Positions 63,502-64,000 of a DNA stretch of 64,000 nucleotides are shown one piece after another. Position numbers and translations under genes: made by a program. The stretch's first letter is position 1, and each line of letters opens with the position of its first letter. Below the pieces are notes generated by a model. It made no database searches. It saw only the letters and a list, made by a program, of their open reading frames with translations, and was not told the origin of the DNA. Source of the stretch: Hydrogenophilaceae bacterium (lineage in GTDB: Bacteria; Pseudomonadota; Gammaproteobacteria; Burkholderiales; Thiobacillaceae); NCBI GenBank assembly GCA_024709485.1, contig JANJWO010000036.1:86080-150079 (forward strand), in the 5' to 3' direction.

Positions 63502-64000
63502 TCACTCGTTGTCCGGCAGCAGCGGCTGGGCGCTCTGCAAATGCTCCAGGTCGACCGACTCGATCTGGCGGAAGCGCTTGCTGATCTTGTCGGAGCTGAT
63601 CTGCACGTCCTTGACGTCGTCATTGGCCTGGCGGATATGGCTGGCGAGCTTCTTCATGCGCTCGTCGAAGCGTCCGAAGTCCTTGCCCAGGCGCGACAGC
63701 TCTTCCTTGATGATGTGCACCTGGCGCCGCGTCTCGACGTCCTTGATCACCGCGCGCGCGGTGTTGAGCACCGCCATCAGCGTGGTCGGCGACACGATCC
63801 ACACCCGCCGCTGCATGGCGTAGTCGACGAGGTCGCCGTGGTAGGCGTGGATCTCGGCGAACACCGCCTCGGCCGGCACGAACATCACCGCGCCGTCGCT
63901 GGTCTCGTGCTCGATGATGTATTTCCCGGCGATGTCGTCGATGTGCTTTTTCACATCGCTCTTGAAAGCGCGCGTGGCGGCGGTGCGCTCCGCTTCGGCG
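63502..64000 (-). CDS. rmuC: DNA recombination protein RmuC (partial, N-terminus outside window)
   Basis: The visible C-terminal 165 residues include FKSDVKKHIDDIAGKYIIE and TSDGAVMFVPAEAVFAEIHA, then RRVWIVSPTTLMAVLNTARA, the conserved RmuC core with nuclease-like character. A helical C-terminus ends in SAQPLLPDNE. The frame stays open to the right edge through AERTAATRAFK, so the apparent start at 63954 is internal. RmuC limits inversion events at short inverted repeats, which is of note given the many palindromic repeats here. Confidence 0.92.
   Translation of the reverse strand, partial: AEAERTAATRAFKSDVKKHIDDIAGKYIIEHETSDGAVMFVPAEAVFAEIHAYHGDLVDYAMQRRVWIVSPTTLMAVLNTARAVIKDVETRRQVHIIKEELSRLGKDFGRFDERMKKLASHIRQANDDVKDVQISSDKISKRFRQIESVDLEHLQSAQPLLPDNE

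Overview
The window is a GC-rich chromosomal segment from what looks like a betaproteobacterial sulfur-oxidising chemolithotroph (Nitrosomonadales/Sulfuricellaceae-like). This is inferred from the syntenic block accD-trpA-trpB-trpF-truA-fimV-asd-leuB-leuD-leuC, a soxXAYZ thiosulfate-oxidation cluster, several small c-type cytochromes, an rnfABCDGE complex and a PDH complex with an unusual E2-E3 fusion. No rRNA, tRNA, CRISPR array or intact insertion sequence was seen.

Layout. 1-14209 (minus strand): tryptophan and leucine biosynthesis, asd, fimV, truA, an MFS transporter and aroC, with a 41-residue entericidin-like lipoprotein wedged between leuC and leuD. 14341-18583: an uncharacterised set made of a ThDP enzyme, a GT-A-like protein and a convergent sulfotransferase-like gene. 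18584-22627: a lower-GC island with two overlapping unknown genes, an all-helical protein and a protein with a PD-(D/E)XK-like N-terminus; it is the best candidate here for an undescribed, perhaps defence-related, system. 22784-23693: two small stand-alone proteins. 24134-25665: ECF sigma factor, zinc-finger anti-sigma factor and a CnrX/ZraP-like periplasmic sensor. 25943-31065: porin, soxX, soxA, soxY, soxZ, a cytochrome c'-like protein and a DnrO-like periplasmic protein.

The strongest regulatory result is that two intergenic sites, one upstream of the sigma factor and one upstream of the porin-sox genes, share the same ECF-type promoter: GGAAC, exactly 16 bp, CGTTTAA, preceded by the same A-tract. 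This implies that the sigma factor regulates itself and drives the porin-sox cluster under control of a periplasmic sensor.

31167-45399: M17 aminopeptidase, PDH E1 alpha and beta, a 997-residue E2-E3 fusion, a MerB-like protein lacking the main catalytic cysteine, a CZB-GGDEF diguanylate cyclase, prfC, pyrD, kup (apparently starting at AUA) and alanine dehydrogenase. 45495-50783: rnfABCDGE plus a tiny basic ORF. 51068-64000: soluble CZB chemoreceptor, nth, DUF1841, START-like protein, two cytochromes c, SulP transporter, PduO-type adenosyltransferase, DUF4202, proB, CNP1-like, HbpS/GlcG-like, rlmM, a small Ala/Pro lipoprotein, an aminotransferase, a thioredoxin and partial rmuC.

Scattered between genes are at least seven inverted-repeat elements built from short repeated words (for example ACACAGAGG, GCGTGAGGC, TGATGACTGA). 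They look like a family of small palindromic intergenic repeats. Coordinates and motifs were read directly from the sequence; family names rest on remembered motifs, since no database search could be run.
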